A stretch of 64,000 nucleotides of DNA from Endozoicomonas sp. 8E (GTDB taxonomy: Bacteria > Pseudomonadota > Gammaproteobacteria > Pseudomonadales > Endozoicomonadaceae), in NCBI RefSeq assembly GCF_032883915.1, contig NZ_CP120717.1, positions 1,991,697 through 2,055,696 on the forward strand. The letters are read 5' to 3'. How positions within the stretch are numbered: position 1 is the first letter of the stretch; each line of letters starts with the position of its first letter. The notes below the pieces were generated by a model. That model worked only from the letters and a program-made list of their open reading frames with translations, was not told the DNA's origin and searched no databases. The translations under genes were made by a program, and so were the position numbers. Shown here piece after piece: positions 1 through 9,253 of this stretch.

Positions 1-586
1 GTATATTACTGTTTAGATTGATAGTTTCAGTATTATCTTTTTTTCTTGAATGAGTAGCCTCTTTGAACTGAATGCTGATTATAGATAATGTGAACAAAAC
101 TCCAAATCCAATAATGTAGATGATGAAGTTGTTCTCATCTTTCGATAATAATACGCCTACTATGGCACTCCCCAGTGATACACAAAGATTTATGATAAGT
201 CTTCGCATTGATAGATATTTTTCAAGGTTCTGTTCGAGAGATCGTGTAACAATGAATGCTAAAAATATAGAGCGAATACCAGAGAGTCCAACACCGATGA
301 AAAAAAGAGCCAGCCCTTTTAGAATAACGTTCTCCTGACTTAAAAGAACAGGAGCTAGTATCCATACAGGTGAGATAATCAAGGAAAGATATTTAGGGTT
401 GTAATGGTCACTTAAAATTCCTCCAAAGATTCCCCCAACCAGTCCACCAATCCCTATAAGAGAAACTAAGGTAGCTATTATTGTATAACTTATACCAGAC
501 TCTGACAGGTAAACAGATAATAATGAAGTAGCACCCTGAATAAAGGATACCGCTGCAATTGGAATGAAAACTCTTTTATTAATCAT
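1..586 (-). CDS. MFS-type transporter, N-terminal part (runs off the left edge)
   Basis: Reading the minus strand from an ATG at 586 gives an open frame that continues without a stop to the window edge, about 195 residues. It begins MINKRVFIPIAAVSFIQG and consists of alternating hydrophobic segments with short polar loops, including a glycine-rich stretch (GIGGLVGGIFGG) followed by a loop with SDHYNPK, which resembles the loop 2-3 motif of major facilitator transporters. Only the first half of a usual 12-helix protein is present. It lies 136 bp downstream of a broken dioxygenase gene on the same strand, so the two may once have formed one operon. No clear ribosome site precedes the ATG, so the start is tentative. 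Substrate cannot be inferred. Confidence 0.6.
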   Translation of the reverse strand, partial: MINKRVFIPIAAVSFIQGATSLLSVYLSESGISYTIIATLVSLIGIGGLVGGIFGGILSDHYNPKYLSLIISPVWILAPVLLSQENVILKGLALFFIGVGLSGIRSIFLAFIVTRSLEQNLEKYLSMRRLIINLCVSLGSAIVGVLLSKDENNFIIYIIGFGVLFTLSIISIQFKEATHSRKKDNTETINLNSNI

Positions 587-722
587 TATAAAAAATGAAC
601 TCAAAATATGACTGCTCAAAATTCGCAGGGAAAATTTAAACCGATTAACCACAGATTATTTATGATAGGACGATGTCTACGGTATGTTGGCATTTACCTG
701 CGAAAAATGAGTAGTTGAATTG

Positions 723-1485
723 TTATCTTAATGTTCTCATGGAGAGATCTTTAGAAAGCAGTTTGCTTTCAATGATTGGCATATTATCTTCATGGCAAAC
801 TTCGAGATGGAATCGAGTGGGGCCTTTATAGTTAAAGTGCTTTCTGGGTATCTCCAGATTATCAGCTCTCTCTTTGTCATATCTGGAGTTAGAACATACA
901 AAGCGCATAACAAATGCCGCACGGGAATCAATTGGACCATCTGAAAGAAATACACTGCGATGAATAACATTTTTGTCGAAAATAAGTGCGTCACCAAGTT
1001 CAAAGTCATCTTGTTCAGCAGATTTGTCAAGGATGTTTTTCATTGCTGGATTATTTAAAGGACCGTCTCTCAGATGAACGAATTCTTCAATAGAAATTTG
1101 TTCGCTCTTGTTGATTTTATCTGTTACTAAGTCAAATACTGTTGGGTCAATATCTTTATAAAGAAACTCACCAGAGACTTTATCTTTGGGCACATAAGCC
1201 ATGCCGCCTTGTTGCCGGGTGTTATCAATTTTGACTAGAGGTGTCCATATTGTACAGCCAAAGTCCTCTGCGCGTTGGTAGCCAAAGCTTTGTGTTCCTA
1301 TATGCCATGGAAAGCCCTTGCTTTCATTTTTTGCAAGCTCGAAACCAAGACTCTGGGTGTATAAAAGTGTCCTGTTTGTCAGCTTTTTCATCATATCTTT
1401 GAAATCTTTCGAGAGCATTAGCTGGCTAAGGACAGGGTCTTCATTGAACAGATCAAAAGCGATGCCGGTGTTTTTCAAGATAGTT
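723..1485 (-). pseudogene. Phytanoyl-CoA dioxygenase (PhyH)-type protein, C-terminal fragment
   Basis: About 250 residues of a PhyH-like Fe(II)/2-oxoglutarate dioxygenase. Visible features are WHIGTQSFGY near the start of the core, GGMAYVPKDKVSGEF, the late strand DALIFDKNVIHRS with a histidine suited to metal binding, and the arginine-containing SRAAFVMRF that in the family holds 2-oxoglutarate. The first metal motif is usually HxD; here I see HIG, so the aspartate is not obvious. The fragment begins exactly at the left end of an IS3-family insertion, and its missing N-terminus lies on the other side of that element at 3127-3392. The gene is therefore disrupted. It is followed by the MFS gene on the same strand. 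Confidence 0.72.
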
Positions 1486-1502
1486 GTCCCGATAACCAAG
1501 TT

Positions 1503-2570
1503 TTATGCTGCTATTTTGATACAGTCAGCAGCCCCTGATTCCCGTTCCGGGTTTAACGCAACAGAACCAACTGGTTCCCAGTTTCTGCACTTGCCAGACC
1601 AACGCAACGGATTTTTCTCACGTGCTTTCTTGTACACCCGTTTTCGCTGCTCCAGTATCGCTTTGTCACGTCCATCATGACGCTGTTCTGGTGTCACAAA
1701 GCGAATAGAGCTATGGCGGTGCTCTTGGTTGTAAAACCTGACAAACGACAGCATCCAATTTCTGCTTTCTTCCAGTGTCAGAAAACCTTGGGACGGCCAT
1801 TGCGGACAGTACTTCAATGTCTTAAACACGGACTCTGCAAAAGCGTTATCATTACTCACTCTTGGTCGGCTATGCGACGGTATGATGCCAAGGTATGCCA
1901 GTTTTGATTGGAATGTATGCGACGTCATTGGTGCTCCGTTGTCAGAGTGCAGAACCATCGGCTTGTTAACACATCGCTCAGCGACTACAGCCCTGTTAAT
2001 CAAGCTACTAGCCAGTTCCCCTGACTCTTTGTCGTGTACTTCCCACGCAACAATTTTACGGCTGTATATATCCAGGATGAGGTATAGATACCAAAACTGA
2101 CCGCGCACCTTCGACGGAAAGTAGCTAATGTCCCAACACCACACTTGGTTAGGGCCAGAAGCTACATACGTGGTCGGCTTACTGCTTTTTGATCGCCTCT
2201 TTGATCGTCCTCTATGATGATGCTGGTCATGTTTTTTTAGTACCCGGTAGAAGCTCGATTCTGAAGCAATATATTCACCCTTATCTGCCAGCATCGGCAC
2301 AATTTGCGAGGGTGGCAAGCTGGCATTTTCTGGCTTATTGCACACTGTTAGAATACGCTGCTCCTCCTCTTCTGTCAGCTTATTAGACGGTGATAATCGT
2401 AAGGCTCCAGGCCGTTTGTCAGGAATTACCTGGCCCGTGTTGTCACGCCATCGATTCAATGTTTTTAAAGACACCAGTAGTTGTTCTGCAGCCTTCCAGC
2501 GGGGCGCCCCGTTTGCTGTGGCCTCATCAAACCATGTCAGCAATTTCAGGCGTTCATCAAGGGGAGTCAG
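1503..2570 (-). CDS. IS3-family transposase OrfB (DDE integrase)
   Basis: This is the catalytic transposase subunit. The frame shows an HTH_21-like region, then the rve integrase core with the DDE residues in VWCWDISYFPS, VLHSDNGAPM and SNDNAFAESVFKTLK, followed by YNQEHRHSSIRFVTPEQRH, typical of OrfB. The first available start is a TTG at 2543, but conserved-looking sequence (TPLDERLKLLTWFDE) lies upstream in the same frame and overlaps the end of OrfA. As in other IS3 elements it is probably made as an OrfA-OrfB fusion by programmed frameshifting near 2565-2575. I see no obvious A-rich slippery heptamer, so the shift site is inferred. Confidence 0.9.
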   Translation of the reverse strand: MTPLDERLKLLTWFDEATANGAPRWKAAEQLLVSLKTLNRWRDNTGQVIPDKRPGALRLSPSNKLTEEEEQRILTVCNKPENASLPPSQIVPMLADKGEYIASESSFYRVLKKHDQHHHRGRSKRRSKSSKPTTYVASGPNQVWCWDISYFPSKVRGQFWYLYLILDIYSRKIVAWEVHDKESGELASSLINRAVVAERCVNKPMVLHSDNGAPMTSHTFQSKLAYLGIIPSHSRPRVSNDNAFAESVFKTLKYCPQWPSQGFLTLEESRNWMLSFVRFYNQEHRHSSIRFVTPEQRHDGRDKAILEQRKRVYKKAREKNPLRWSGKCRNWEPVGSVALNPERESGAADCIKIAA

Positions 2571-3088
2571 TTGTCCTCGTTGTCTATCCCGTAGAAGGCA
2601 TCGAGCTTTTTTGACAGTACCAAAAGAGCAGCAGTTTCGGCTAACGCCTTATCTTTACGGCGAAGCTCGCTCTCAAGTTTCAGAATACGCTTTCGATCCT
2701 GTTGAGCTTGTTTTTTCTCTTGTCTGGCCTGTTGTCCAGACTGTTCTGCACCAGAAATACAGGCTTGCTTCCACTCGTGCACCTGTTCTGGGTAAAGCCC
2801 TTTTTTACGGCAATACTCACTCAGCTCTGCTTCAGAAAGTGCAGCAGTTTCAACGACTACGGCAAAGCGGGCTTCAGCAGACCACTGCTCTGAATTATGT
2901 TCATTCCCTGGCACGGGCAACCCTTTATCTCTTAACTGTCTGCGCCAATTGTACAGGGTCTGCTCACTAATGCCCTCTTCTTTGGCGACGTCAGGAACAG
3001 AGCGATTAACGGGTGGCAAAAGCTTTTTCAATACAGCAGCTTTACGTTCTTCAGAATAACGAGGCACGATAACCTGTCTACCGCCCAC
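2567..3088 (-). CDS. IS3-family transposase OrfA (helix-turn-helix)
   Basis: A 173-residue DNA-binding subunit. The N-terminus carries an HTH region (SVPDVAKEEGISEQTLYNWRR) that would bind the element's ends. A second HTH-like block follows (LSEAELSEYCRKKGLYPEQVHEWK), then a charged coiled-coil rich in Gln, Lys and Arg that in this family mediates oligomerisation. It starts at a GTG (3088) about 40 bp inside the right end of the element and ends 24 bp before the nominal start of OrfB, in a different frame, as expected for IS3 elements that make a frameshift fusion. Confidence 0.88.
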   Translation of the reverse strand: MGGRQVIVPRYSEERKAAVLKKLLPPVNRSVPDVAKEEGISEQTLYNWRRQLRDKGLPVPGNEHNSEQWSAEARFAVVVETAALSEAELSEYCRKKGLYPEQVHEWKQACISGAEQSGQQARQEKKQAQQDRKRILKLESELRRKDKALAETAALLVLSKKLDAFYGIDNEDN

Positions 3089-3126
3089 TGTTTTATTAGT
3101 TGGTTAATTATTAACCGGGACAACAA

Positions 3127-3392
3127 TCCTGACACAGTGGGATGCGGTTAAAGCCTGATTGGTATTTATCAGAGGGTTTTGCGATATCATCATCAATCTT
3201 TCTTTTTATATATTGGATAAACTCTTCTGAAAAAACGTTTTTAAGCAATAAAAATCCTTTTCTCTGAAAAGATTCTACTTGCTTATCTGATAGGTCAGCA
3301 CTATTGATTGCTTTTTTGATTTTTCCAATTTCCAATTTCCAATTTCCAATTTCCAATTTCCAATTTCCAATTTCCAATTTCCAATTTCCAAT
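3127..3392 (-). pseudogene. PhyH-type dioxygenase, N-terminal fragment
   Basis: The frame reads LSDKQVESFQRKGFLLLKNV and then FSEEFIQYIKRKIDDDI, the usual opening helix-strand-helix of phytanoyl-CoA dioxygenase-like proteins. It ends at the right end of the IS3 element; the rest of the gene resumes at 1485. Upstream the frame runs through ten copies of a 7-bp repeat, read as EIGNWKL units. Behind the repeat there is a stop and no in-frame ATG; only TTG or ATT codons inside the repeat could start translation. Either the original start was lost or the repeat expanded over the 5' end. Confidence 0.7.
3323..3392 (-). repeat. Heptanucleotide tandem repeat, 10 perfect copies
   Basis: Ten uninterrupted copies of TTCCAAT (ATTGGAA on the coding strand) occupy 70 bp over the 5' end of the broken dioxygenase frame. 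Since 7 is not a multiple of 3, gain or loss of a copy by slipped-strand mispairing would change the frame. On the minus strand an AT-rich TATATAA-like stretch precedes it directly. Confidence 0.95.
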
Positions 3393-3783
3393 TATATAAT
3401 GTTATTTATATAATTACATGGACGTTTATTTTGCAGTTGCTTTAATGAGTAGGCAATAAGTGGATGCACCTATAGAGCCTGTGGTTTTTTTGTTGGTATG
3501 CTGACGGATCAGCAGCTTCGATTATAAGTCGAAGCTCGGCGTATAGAGTTATCTTTAATGCTTGGTTGACATAATGGTCAACAATAATTTCTGTTAATTT
3601 CTCTGCAGTCAGCTATTGAGGCTCAGTCGATTGCCGTATCCATTTCAGTTAGTGATCAAGATACTTCGTGACAAAACCATGAAAGATTACTGACTCATGT
3701 TAAGCACCACGCTGAAAATCAGCCGTTAGGTTGCCTTAAATGTAAAATTTTTTCAGTGGCTCAGATCTATTTGCAAGTCCCTT
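3393..3783. other. Intergenic stretch without a recognisable intact gene
   Basis: About 390 bp between the repeat and the tadA fragment. No frame has a plausible start, ribosome site and length. One short plus-strand frame near 3690-3750 reads LLTHVKHHAENQPLGCLKCK, which looks like debris of a longer protein, possibly a transposase, but is too short to assign. The expected N-terminus of tadA is absent from this stretch. Confidence 0.5.
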
Positions 3784-4185
3784 GGAAGTCGTTGTGGTCA
3801 GGGTGGTGAAATCATAGGACAGGGTTTTAACCAGCCCAGCAATCCGGTGGCCCATGCCGAGGTGCTCGCCCTGCAGGAAGCGGCTGCCACTCTCAACAAC
3901 TACCGGCTGGTGGATTGTGAACTCTACGTGACTCTTGAGCCTTGCACCATGTGTGCCGGAGCAATTATCCACAGTCGGATAAAACGAGTGATCTTTGGTG
4001 CACTGGAGCCCAAGGCAGGGGGTCTGGTCAGTCAGAACCGGACTTTGGAGCTGCCCTATATGAATTACCGGGTGGAAATGACTTCCGGAGTCCTTGAAGA
4101 GGAGTGCAGCGAAATCATTTCCTCCTTTTTCAGAGCCAGGCGTGAGGCCAAAAAAGCAGAGAAGAGGCGTTTGAAGTTATGCTGA
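3784..4185 (+). pseudogene. tadA: tRNA-specific adenosine deaminase, 5'-truncated
   Basis: TadA converts A34 to inosine in the anticodon of tRNA-Arg. From GGEIIGQGFNQ onward the frame is a good TadA: the zinc and catalytic motif HAE (VAHAEVLAL), the second zinc motif EPCTMCAGAIIHSRI, then GGLVSQN and a basic C-terminus. The first 25-30 residues, normally containing a VPVGAVVV strand, are missing in this frame. A related-looking run of valines (3788-3799) sits in the neighbouring frame just before, suggesting an indel near 3802. The loop before HAE also looks a few residues short. The only ATG in frame (3847) lies inside the catalytic motif. The gene is usually essential, so either a second copy exists elsewhere or translation starts in an unusual way. 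Confidence 0.75.
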
Positions 4186-4245
4186 GATGAAACTTTTTAT
4201 TAAGAGGGACTGTCCTAGAATTAGCCTTTCATTGAAGGAGCAACC

Positions 4246-4278
4246 CAAATCCTGACTTTTGGGTGAACTGATCTTTGA
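4246..4278 (+). repeat. Left arm of a 33-bp inverted repeat flanking the purL segment
   Basis: These 33 bp match the reverse complement of 9126-9158 with about two differences. Each arm lies directly upstream of one of two paralogous small secreted-protein genes that flank purL in opposite orientation, so the promoter region was duplicated with the gene. Confidence 0.88.
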
Positions 4279-4296
4279 GAATAGGAGTACATTTTG

Positions 4297-4599
4297 ATGA
4301 AAGAACTTAATCTGGCGATCCTACTGTTTGTAGCACCTACCATGGCTGCTGCAGAAATACGAGAAATTGAACAAAAGATATTGAATGATTGGGACTTAAG
4401 TACCATGTCAAGTTATTTTGACACAGTGTCTGAACAGTACTGTCTGCTGGTTGTTGATCCTAAACATTCGATTTTGGATTGCAAACCTATCCATAAGTTT
4501 TCAGAGCGGGCGCAAAGAAACATTCTCGGCAACAATTACGTACCAAAATCCTGCGCTGGCGAAAGCCGAGTTTCTAAAGACCATTGTCACAAAAACTGA
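4297..4599 (+). CDS. Small exported protein, paralogue of the gene at 8786-9100
   Basis: A 100-residue protein starting at the ATG at 4297, which has an AGGAG site about ten bases upstream. The N-terminus is a signal peptide ending near MAAA, giving a mature protein of about 80 residues. The conserved core shared with the paralogue at 8786-9100 is YFDT-SEQYCLLV, then a cysteine, H-(K/E)-SE(R/Q)AQRNILG and YVPKS, with a cysteine-containing, lysine-rich tail. Four cysteines in the mature part could form disulfides in the periplasm. I do not recognise the family. It lies between the tadA fragment and purL on the same strand, about 210 bp before purL, and is probably a separate transcript since it carries its own duplicated upstream region. 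Confidence 0.75.
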   Translation: MKELNLAILLFVAPTMAAAEIREIEQKILNDWDLSTMSSYFDTVSEQYCLLVVDPKHSILDCKPIHKFSERAQRNILGNNYVPKSCAGESRVSKDHCHKN

Positions 4600-4809
4600 A
4601 TTTCAGCGTGTTAACCCGGACGGAAGAAATTCTAGGTTTACATTTATCTCTGAAAGTACACTCAGACTGCACTTTTAGAGATAGATGAGAACCATTGAAG
4701 GGAAAACCTGCCAAGATCCATAGATCAATCACTGGTCTCCATACCGTGCTTTCGATTATCATACCGCCCCTGATTATCTCCCTGAGTCCAGTTGAGGACA
4801 GTTTTTATC

Positions 4810-7800
4810 ATGCTGATTTTGCGTGGTGCTCCGGCTCTCTCGCCGTTTCGTAGCCAAAAGCTGCTTGAAACCCTGCAACACAGGATCCCTGAAATCACCG
4901 GTGTTTTTGCTGAATACCAGCACTTTGCCCGGGTCGACGAGGCATTGTCCGACCAAGAGTTGAAAGTTCTGAAACAGCTACTGACCTACGGTCCCCGGAT
5001 GCAGGAAGGTGAGTGCTCAGGCACTTTGTTTCTTGTCGTACCCCGTCCAGGCACTATTTCCCCATGGTCCAGTAAAGCCACCAATATTGCTGAAAATTGT
5101 GGTCTCAGCAAGGTTCACCGTATTGAGCGCGGTCTGGCTTACTATGTGTCTGCCGAAGAAGGCCTCAGTGAACATCAGAAAGAAGTGGTATCCAGCCTGA
5201 TTCATGACCGCATGACCGAGGCCGTGTTGGCCGATGCCAGAGAAACAGAGCTTCTCTTTGCAGAAACCGAGCCAGCGCCCCTGACCCGCGTGGATATTCT
5301 TGAAGGCGGGCGTGAGGCTCTGGTTGCCGCCAACCAGTCCCTTGGACTCGCTCTGGCAGAAGATGAAATCGATTATCTGGTCTCCAGCTATGAGGGGTTG
5401 GACAGGAACCCCACTGATGTTGAGCTGATGATGTTTGCCCAGGCTAACTCCGAGCACTGCCGCCATAAGATTTTTAACGCGACCTGGACCATTGACGGTG
5501 AGCAGCAGGATCATTCTTTGTTCCAGATGATCCGTAACACCCACACTATGAACAGTGAAGGTGTGCTCTCGGCCTATAAAGACAACGCCTCTGTTATTGA
5601 AGGCTCCAGAGGCGGGCGTTTTTTCCCGTCTCCTGAAAAGAAAGATTACCAGTATCATCAGGAAGACATTCATATTCTGATGAAAGTGGAAACACACAAC
5701 CATCCAACGGCCATCTCACCATGGCCCGGTGCTTCTACCGGTGCCGGTGGTGAGATCCGTGATGAAGGGGCTACCGGTCGAGGTTCCAAGCCAAAGGCGG
5801 GGCTGACCGGTTTCTCCGTATCCAATCTGAATATTCCCGGCTACAAACAGCCCTGGGAAAAAGACTACGGCAAGCCGGATCGGATCGTGACTGCCCTGGA
5901 TATTATGCTGGAAGGTCCTCTGGGTGGTGCAGGCTTTAATAACGAGTTTGGTCGTCCAAACCTATGCGGCTACTTCCGTACGTTTGAAGCCACAGCTAAA
6001 GGCTCTGCTGGCGAAGAAGTGAGGGGTTACCATAAGCCCATCATGCTGGCAGGTGGTCTGGGTAATATCCGCGCCGATCATGTTGAGAAAGGTGATATTC
6101 CCGTTGGCGCCAAGCTGATTGTTCTGGGTGGTCCGGCCATGCAGATCGGTCTGGGTGGTGGTGCAGCCTCTTCCATGACTTCCGGTGAAGGTCAGGAAGA
6201 TCTGGATTTTGCCAGCGTTCAGCGTGATAACCCCGAGATGGAGCGTCGTTGTCAGGAAGTGATTGATCAATGCTGGCAGCTGGGTGATGAGAACCCAATT
6301 GCCTTTATCCACGACGTGGGTGCGGGTGGTCTGTCCAATGCGCTGCCAGAACTGGTCAGTGATGGTGGCCGTGGTGGTCGCTTCCAGCTCAGGGATATTC
6401 TGAATGACGAGCCGGGCATGTCCCCCCTGGCACTCTGGTGTAATGAATCCCAGGAACGTTATGTGATGGCGGTAGCTCCAGAAAATATGGAGCTGTTTGA
6501 AGCCATCTGTCAACGCGAGCGTTGTCTCTATGCCGTAGTAGGTGAAGCCATTGAAGAGCCTCATCTGCTTGTTGAAGACAGCCACTTTGATAACGAGCCG
6601 GTGGATATGCCTCTGGATGTTCTGTTGGGCAAACCTCCCCGCATGCATCGTGATGTGCAGGCAGAAACTATTCAACAGGATGCACTGGACCTTTCCGGTG
6701 TGACTCTGGAAGAAGCGTCTGAGCGAGTTCTCAAGCTGCCAACCGTCGCCAGCAAAAACTTCCTGATTACCATTGGCGACCGCTCTATTACCGGTCTGGT
6801 AGCCCGTGAGCAGATGGTCGGCCCATGGCAGGTTCCTGTGGCTGACTGCGCGGTCACCGCTGCTGCTTTTGATACCTTCTCGGGTGAAGCTATGTCCATG
6901 GGGGAGAGAACCCCTCTGGCTCTGATCGATGCGCCTGCCTCAGGTCGTATGGCGATCGGTGAAGCGATTACTAACATCGCCAGCACCCGTATTGGCAAGC
7001 TGGGTGATATCAAGTTGTCGGCAAACTGGATGGCCGCTGCTGGTCATCCGGGTGAAGACACCAGACTCTATGAAACCTGTAAAGCGGTAGGTATGGAACT
7101 CTGCCCGGAACTGGGTATTGCTATTCCTGTAGGCAAGGACTCTATGTCCATGCGCACCAGCTGGAAAGACGGTGATGTAGAAAAGAGTGTTACCTCGCCC
7201 CTGTCTCTGGTGATTTCGGCTTTTGCTCCCGTCACAGACATCCGCAAGACCGTTACCCCAGAGCTGCGTACCGATAAAGGTGAGACTGATCTGTTACTGG
7301 TGGATCTGGGTCGTGACCAAAACCGTCTGGGTGGTTCTGCTCTGGCACAGGTTTATGGCCAGATTGGTGATGTGGCGCCTGACGTTTCTTCTGCGCAAGA
7401 CCTCAAAGGGTTCTTTACTGCCATCCAGCAATGTCTGGAAGAAGAACTGCTGCTGGCTTACCACGACCGTTCAGACGGTGGTCTCTTTACCACACTGGTT
7501 GAGATGGCCTTTGCCGGTCACACCGGAATTGAGGTGAATCTGAATAAACTGGCAGGCTCTGAAGCAGCCATTATCCCAGCCCTGTTTAACGAAGAGCTGG
7601 GTGCCGTTCTGCAGGTTCGTCGTGCAGACAAAGGTAAAGTTAAAGATATCCTGGCGAGCCTGGGTCTGGCCTCCTGCGTACATACCATTGCTTCTCTGAG
7701 ACCGGATCAGCGCATCAACTTTGTCTTCAATGGCGAGATGATCAGTAGCGAAAGCCGGGTTAAATACCAGCGCTGGTGGGCTGAAACCAGCTATCGCATG

Positions 7801-8715
7801 CAGGCGCTGAGAGATAACCCTGAATGTGCCCGTCAGGAATTTGATAACCTGCTGGATGATGGCGACACAGGTTTGCATGCCTCTTTGCCATTCGACATCA
7901 ATAGGGATGTTGCTGCTCCATTTATTGCCACTGGCGCCAGCAAACCTCAGGTAGCCATTCTGAGGGAGCAGGGTGTTAACGGTCATGTGGAAATGGCAGC
8001 GGCTTTTGATAAGGCCGGCTTCCAGGCAGTGGATGTTCACATGAGTGATATTCTTTCCGGTCGCCGTAACCTGACAGAATTCAAAGGATTGGTAGCCTGT
8101 GGCGGTTTCTCTTACGGTGACGTTCTGGGTGCGGGAGAAGGCTGGGCGAAATCAGTGCTGTTTAACAGCATGGCCCGTGACCAGTTTGCGGCTTTTTTTG
8201 ATCGTCCGGACAGTTTTGCCCTGGGTGTCTGCAATGGCTGTCAGATGCTGTCCAACCTCCATGAATTGATTCCGGGTGCAGAGCACTGGCCACACTTTGT
8301 CCGTAATCAGTCTGAGCAGTTTGAAGCCAGAACCGTGATGGTCGAAGTCCAGCAGAACAAGTCTATTCTCCTCAGAGGTATGGAAGGTTCCAGAATGCCT
8401 ATTGCGGTGGCTCACGGTGAAGGCTACGCCGAGTTCAAAAAGACTGATCAAATCCGGAAACTGTCTGCCAGTGGTCAGTTGGCCCTCAGATTCGTGGATA
8501 ATCAGGGGCGGGCTACTGAGCGTTACCCTTACAACCCTAACGGTTCTGCTCAGGGGATCACGGGCCTGACTTCGGCTGATGGCAGGGTGACGATTATGAT
8601 GCCTCACCCGGAAAGGGTATTCAGAGCGGTTCAGAACAGCTGGTATCCTGACACCTGGGGTGAATATTCACCCTGGATGAGAATGTTCAGGAATGCCCGG
8701 GTCTGGGTTGATTGA
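4810..8715 (+). CDS. purL: Phosphoribosylformylglycinamidine synthase
   Basis: Large single-chain FGAM synthase (1,301 residues; the E. coli protein has 1,295), the fourth step of purine synthesis: FGAR plus glutamine plus ATP to FGAM. The ATG at 4810 is chosen because [14 protein letters not shown] matches the usual N-terminus, and GAGGA lies upstream; an earlier in-frame TTG at 4792 is less likely. Domains in order: the N-terminal PurS-like domain; the linker with NSEHCRHK; the first AIRS-type half with [16 protein letters not shown] and [15 protein letters not shown]; the second half; and the C-terminal class I glutaminase with its nucleophile in GVCNGCQML and the histidine-glutamate pair in MMPHPER. 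All key motifs are present. Its neighbours are two inverted copies of an unrelated secreted-protein gene. Confidence 0.98.
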   Translation: MLILRGAPALSPFRSQKLLETLQHRIPEITGVFAEYQHFARVDEALSDQELKVLKQLLTYGPRMQEGECSGTLFLVVPRPGTISPWSSKATNIAENCGLSKVHRIERGLAYYVSAEEGLSEHQKEVVSSLIHDRMTEAVLADARETELLFAETEPAPLTRVDILEGGREALVAANQSLGLALAEDEIDYLVSSYEGLDRNPTDVELMMFAQANSEHCRHKIFNATWTIDGEQQDHSLFQMIRNTHTMNSEGVLSAYKDNASVIEGSRGGRFFPSPEKKDYQYHQEDIHILMKVETHNHPTAISPWPGASTGAGGEIRDEGATGRGSKPKAGLTGFSVSNLNIPGYKQPWEKDYGKPDRIVTALDIMLEGPLGGAGFNNEFGRPNLCGYFRTFEATAKGSAGEEVRGYHKPIMLAGGLGNIRADHVEKGDIPVGAKLIVLGGPAMQIGLGGGAASSMTSGEGQEDLDFASVQRDNPEMERRCQEVIDQCWQLGDENPIAFIHDVGAGGLSNALPELVSDGGRGGRFQLRDILNDEPGMSPLALWCNESQERYVMAVAPENMELFEAICQRERCLYAVVGEAIEEPHLLVEDSHFDNEPVDMPLDVLLGKPPRMHRDVQAETIQQDALDLSGVTLEEASERVLKLPTVASKNFLITIGDRSITGLVAREQMVGPWQVPVADCAVTAAAFDTFSGEAMSMGERTPLALIDAPASGRMAIGEAITNIASTRIGKLGDIKLSANWMAAAGHPGEDTRLYETCKAVGMELCPELGIAIPVGKDSMSMRTSWKDGDVEKSVTSPLSLVISAFAPVTDIRKTVTPELRTDKGETDLLLVDLGRDQNRLGGSALAQVYGQIGDVAPDVSSAQDLKGFFTAIQQCLEEELLLAYHDRSDGGLFTTLVEMAFAGHTGIEVNLNKLAGSEAAIIPALFNEELGAVLQVRRADKGKVKDILASLGLASCVHTIASLRPDQRINFVFNGEMISSESRVKYQRWWAETSYRMQALRDNPECARQEFDNLLDDGDTGLHASLPFDINRDVAAPFIATGASKPQVAILREQGVNGHVEMAAAFDKAGFQAVDVHMSDILSGRRNLTEFKGLVACGGFSYGDVLGAGEGWAKSVLFNSMARDQFAAFFDRPDSFALGVCNGCQMLSNLHELIPGAEHWPHFVRNQSEQFEARTVMVEVQQNKSILLRGMEGSRMPIAVAHGEGYAEFKKTDQIRKLSASGQLALRFVDNQGRATERYPYNPNGSAQGITGLTSADGRVTIMMPHPERVFRAVQNSWYPDTWGEYSPWMRMFRNARVWVD

Positions 8716-8744
8716 CTGAAGGGCGAGTAGTAAAGCAATTGATA

Positions 8745-8773
8745 AAGCTGGGTACTCGATCGGTATCCAGCTT
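8745..8773. terminator. Hairpin between convergent purL and the small secreted-protein gene
   Basis: AAGCTGG and CCAGCTT arms separated by a short loop form a stem about 30 bp after the purL stop and 13 bp beyond the stop of the convergent gene. Neither side has a strong T-run, so it is at best a weak bidirectional terminator. Confidence 0.4.
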
Positions 8774-8785
8774 AATCACCAAAAA

Positions 8786-9100
8786 TCAGTTTTTAGGACA
8801 ACTATCCGAAGAAGCATCACATGCGCCAGCGCCAGATTTTGGTACATAGGCGTCGCCGAGAATGTTTCTTTGTGCCTGCTCTGAGAGTTCATGGACGCCT
8901 TTGCAGTGCATAAGCGAATTTATTTCTTTACCGCCATCAATAACCAGCAGACAGTACTGTTCAGAAATTGTGTCAAAGTAAGTTGTCATGATTCTTGCGC
9001 CCGATATATCCGTTTGCACTTGCTCTGATATTTTTAGCAGTTCAGCACCAACCATGGTAGACGCTGCAGCCAACAGGGCTGCCAGAATGAATTTTTTCAT
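8786..9100 (-). CDS. Small exported protein, paralogue of the gene at 4297-4599
   Basis: A 104-residue protein. The start is the ATG at 9100 (MKKFILAALLAAASTMVGA, a clear signal peptide), preceded by GAAGGGG; an in-frame TTG at 9121 is too far upstream. The mature part repeats the core of the other copy (YFDTISEQYCLLVIDG, cysteine, H-ELSEQAQRNILGDAYVPKS) and ends with a tail holding two cysteines (GACDASSDSCPKN). Its 5' flank (9126-9158) is an inverted copy of the other gene's flank. Function unknown; likely periplasmic or secreted. Confidence 0.78.
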   Translation of the reverse strand: MKKFILAALLAAASTMVGAELLKISEQVQTDISGARIMTTYFDTISEQYCLLVIDGGKEINSLMHCKGVHELSEQAQRNILGDAYVPKSGAGACDASSDSCPKN

Positions 9101-9125
9101 AGAATTTACCCCTTCTTTCAAATAG

Positions 9126-9158
9126 TCAAAGATCAGTTCACCAGAAAGTCAGGATTTG
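9126..9158 (-). repeat. Right arm of the 33-bp inverted repeat flanking purL
   Basis: Inverted copy of 4246-4278, lying 26 bp upstream of the ATG of the second small secreted-protein gene. Recombination between the arms would invert the purL-containing segment of about 4.9 kb. Confidence 0.88.
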
Positions 9159-9253
9159 ATTTGAATTTTTAATGAACGCTTAGTCGTTAGACATTCGTTC
9201 TAATAAAGAGTTCCGTTGAGAGGCTTGAACAATGGACACTTATGCTTTTTGAG

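Larger units (their letters stand above)
1482..3127 (-). mobile_element. IS3-family insertion sequence interrupting a dioxygenase gene
   Basis: About 1.65 kb holding an orfA/orfB transposase pair. The ends are inverted copies: GTTGTCCCGATAACC at the left, and GTTGTCCCGGTTAA when the right end is read on the minus strand. The two dioxygenase halves abut these ends, which defines the insertion. I could not settle the exact terminal base or a target duplication, so boundaries are good to a few bases. Both transposase frames look intact, so the element could still be active. Confidence 0.85.

Noticed and set aside
1318..2970. Plus-strand frames over the IS3 element
   Set aside because: They lie opposite intact transposase genes and have no recognisable domains.
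3323..3392. CRISPR array
   Set aside because: The units are directly adjacent 7-mers without spacers, and no cas genes are present.
4600..4809. PurR operator before purL
   Set aside because: No sequence close to the ACGCAAACGTTTGCGT-type consensus was found.
5017..8607. Several long open frames on the minus strand and in other frames within purL
   Set aside because: They are shadows of a highly conserved gene; none has family features or ribosome sites.
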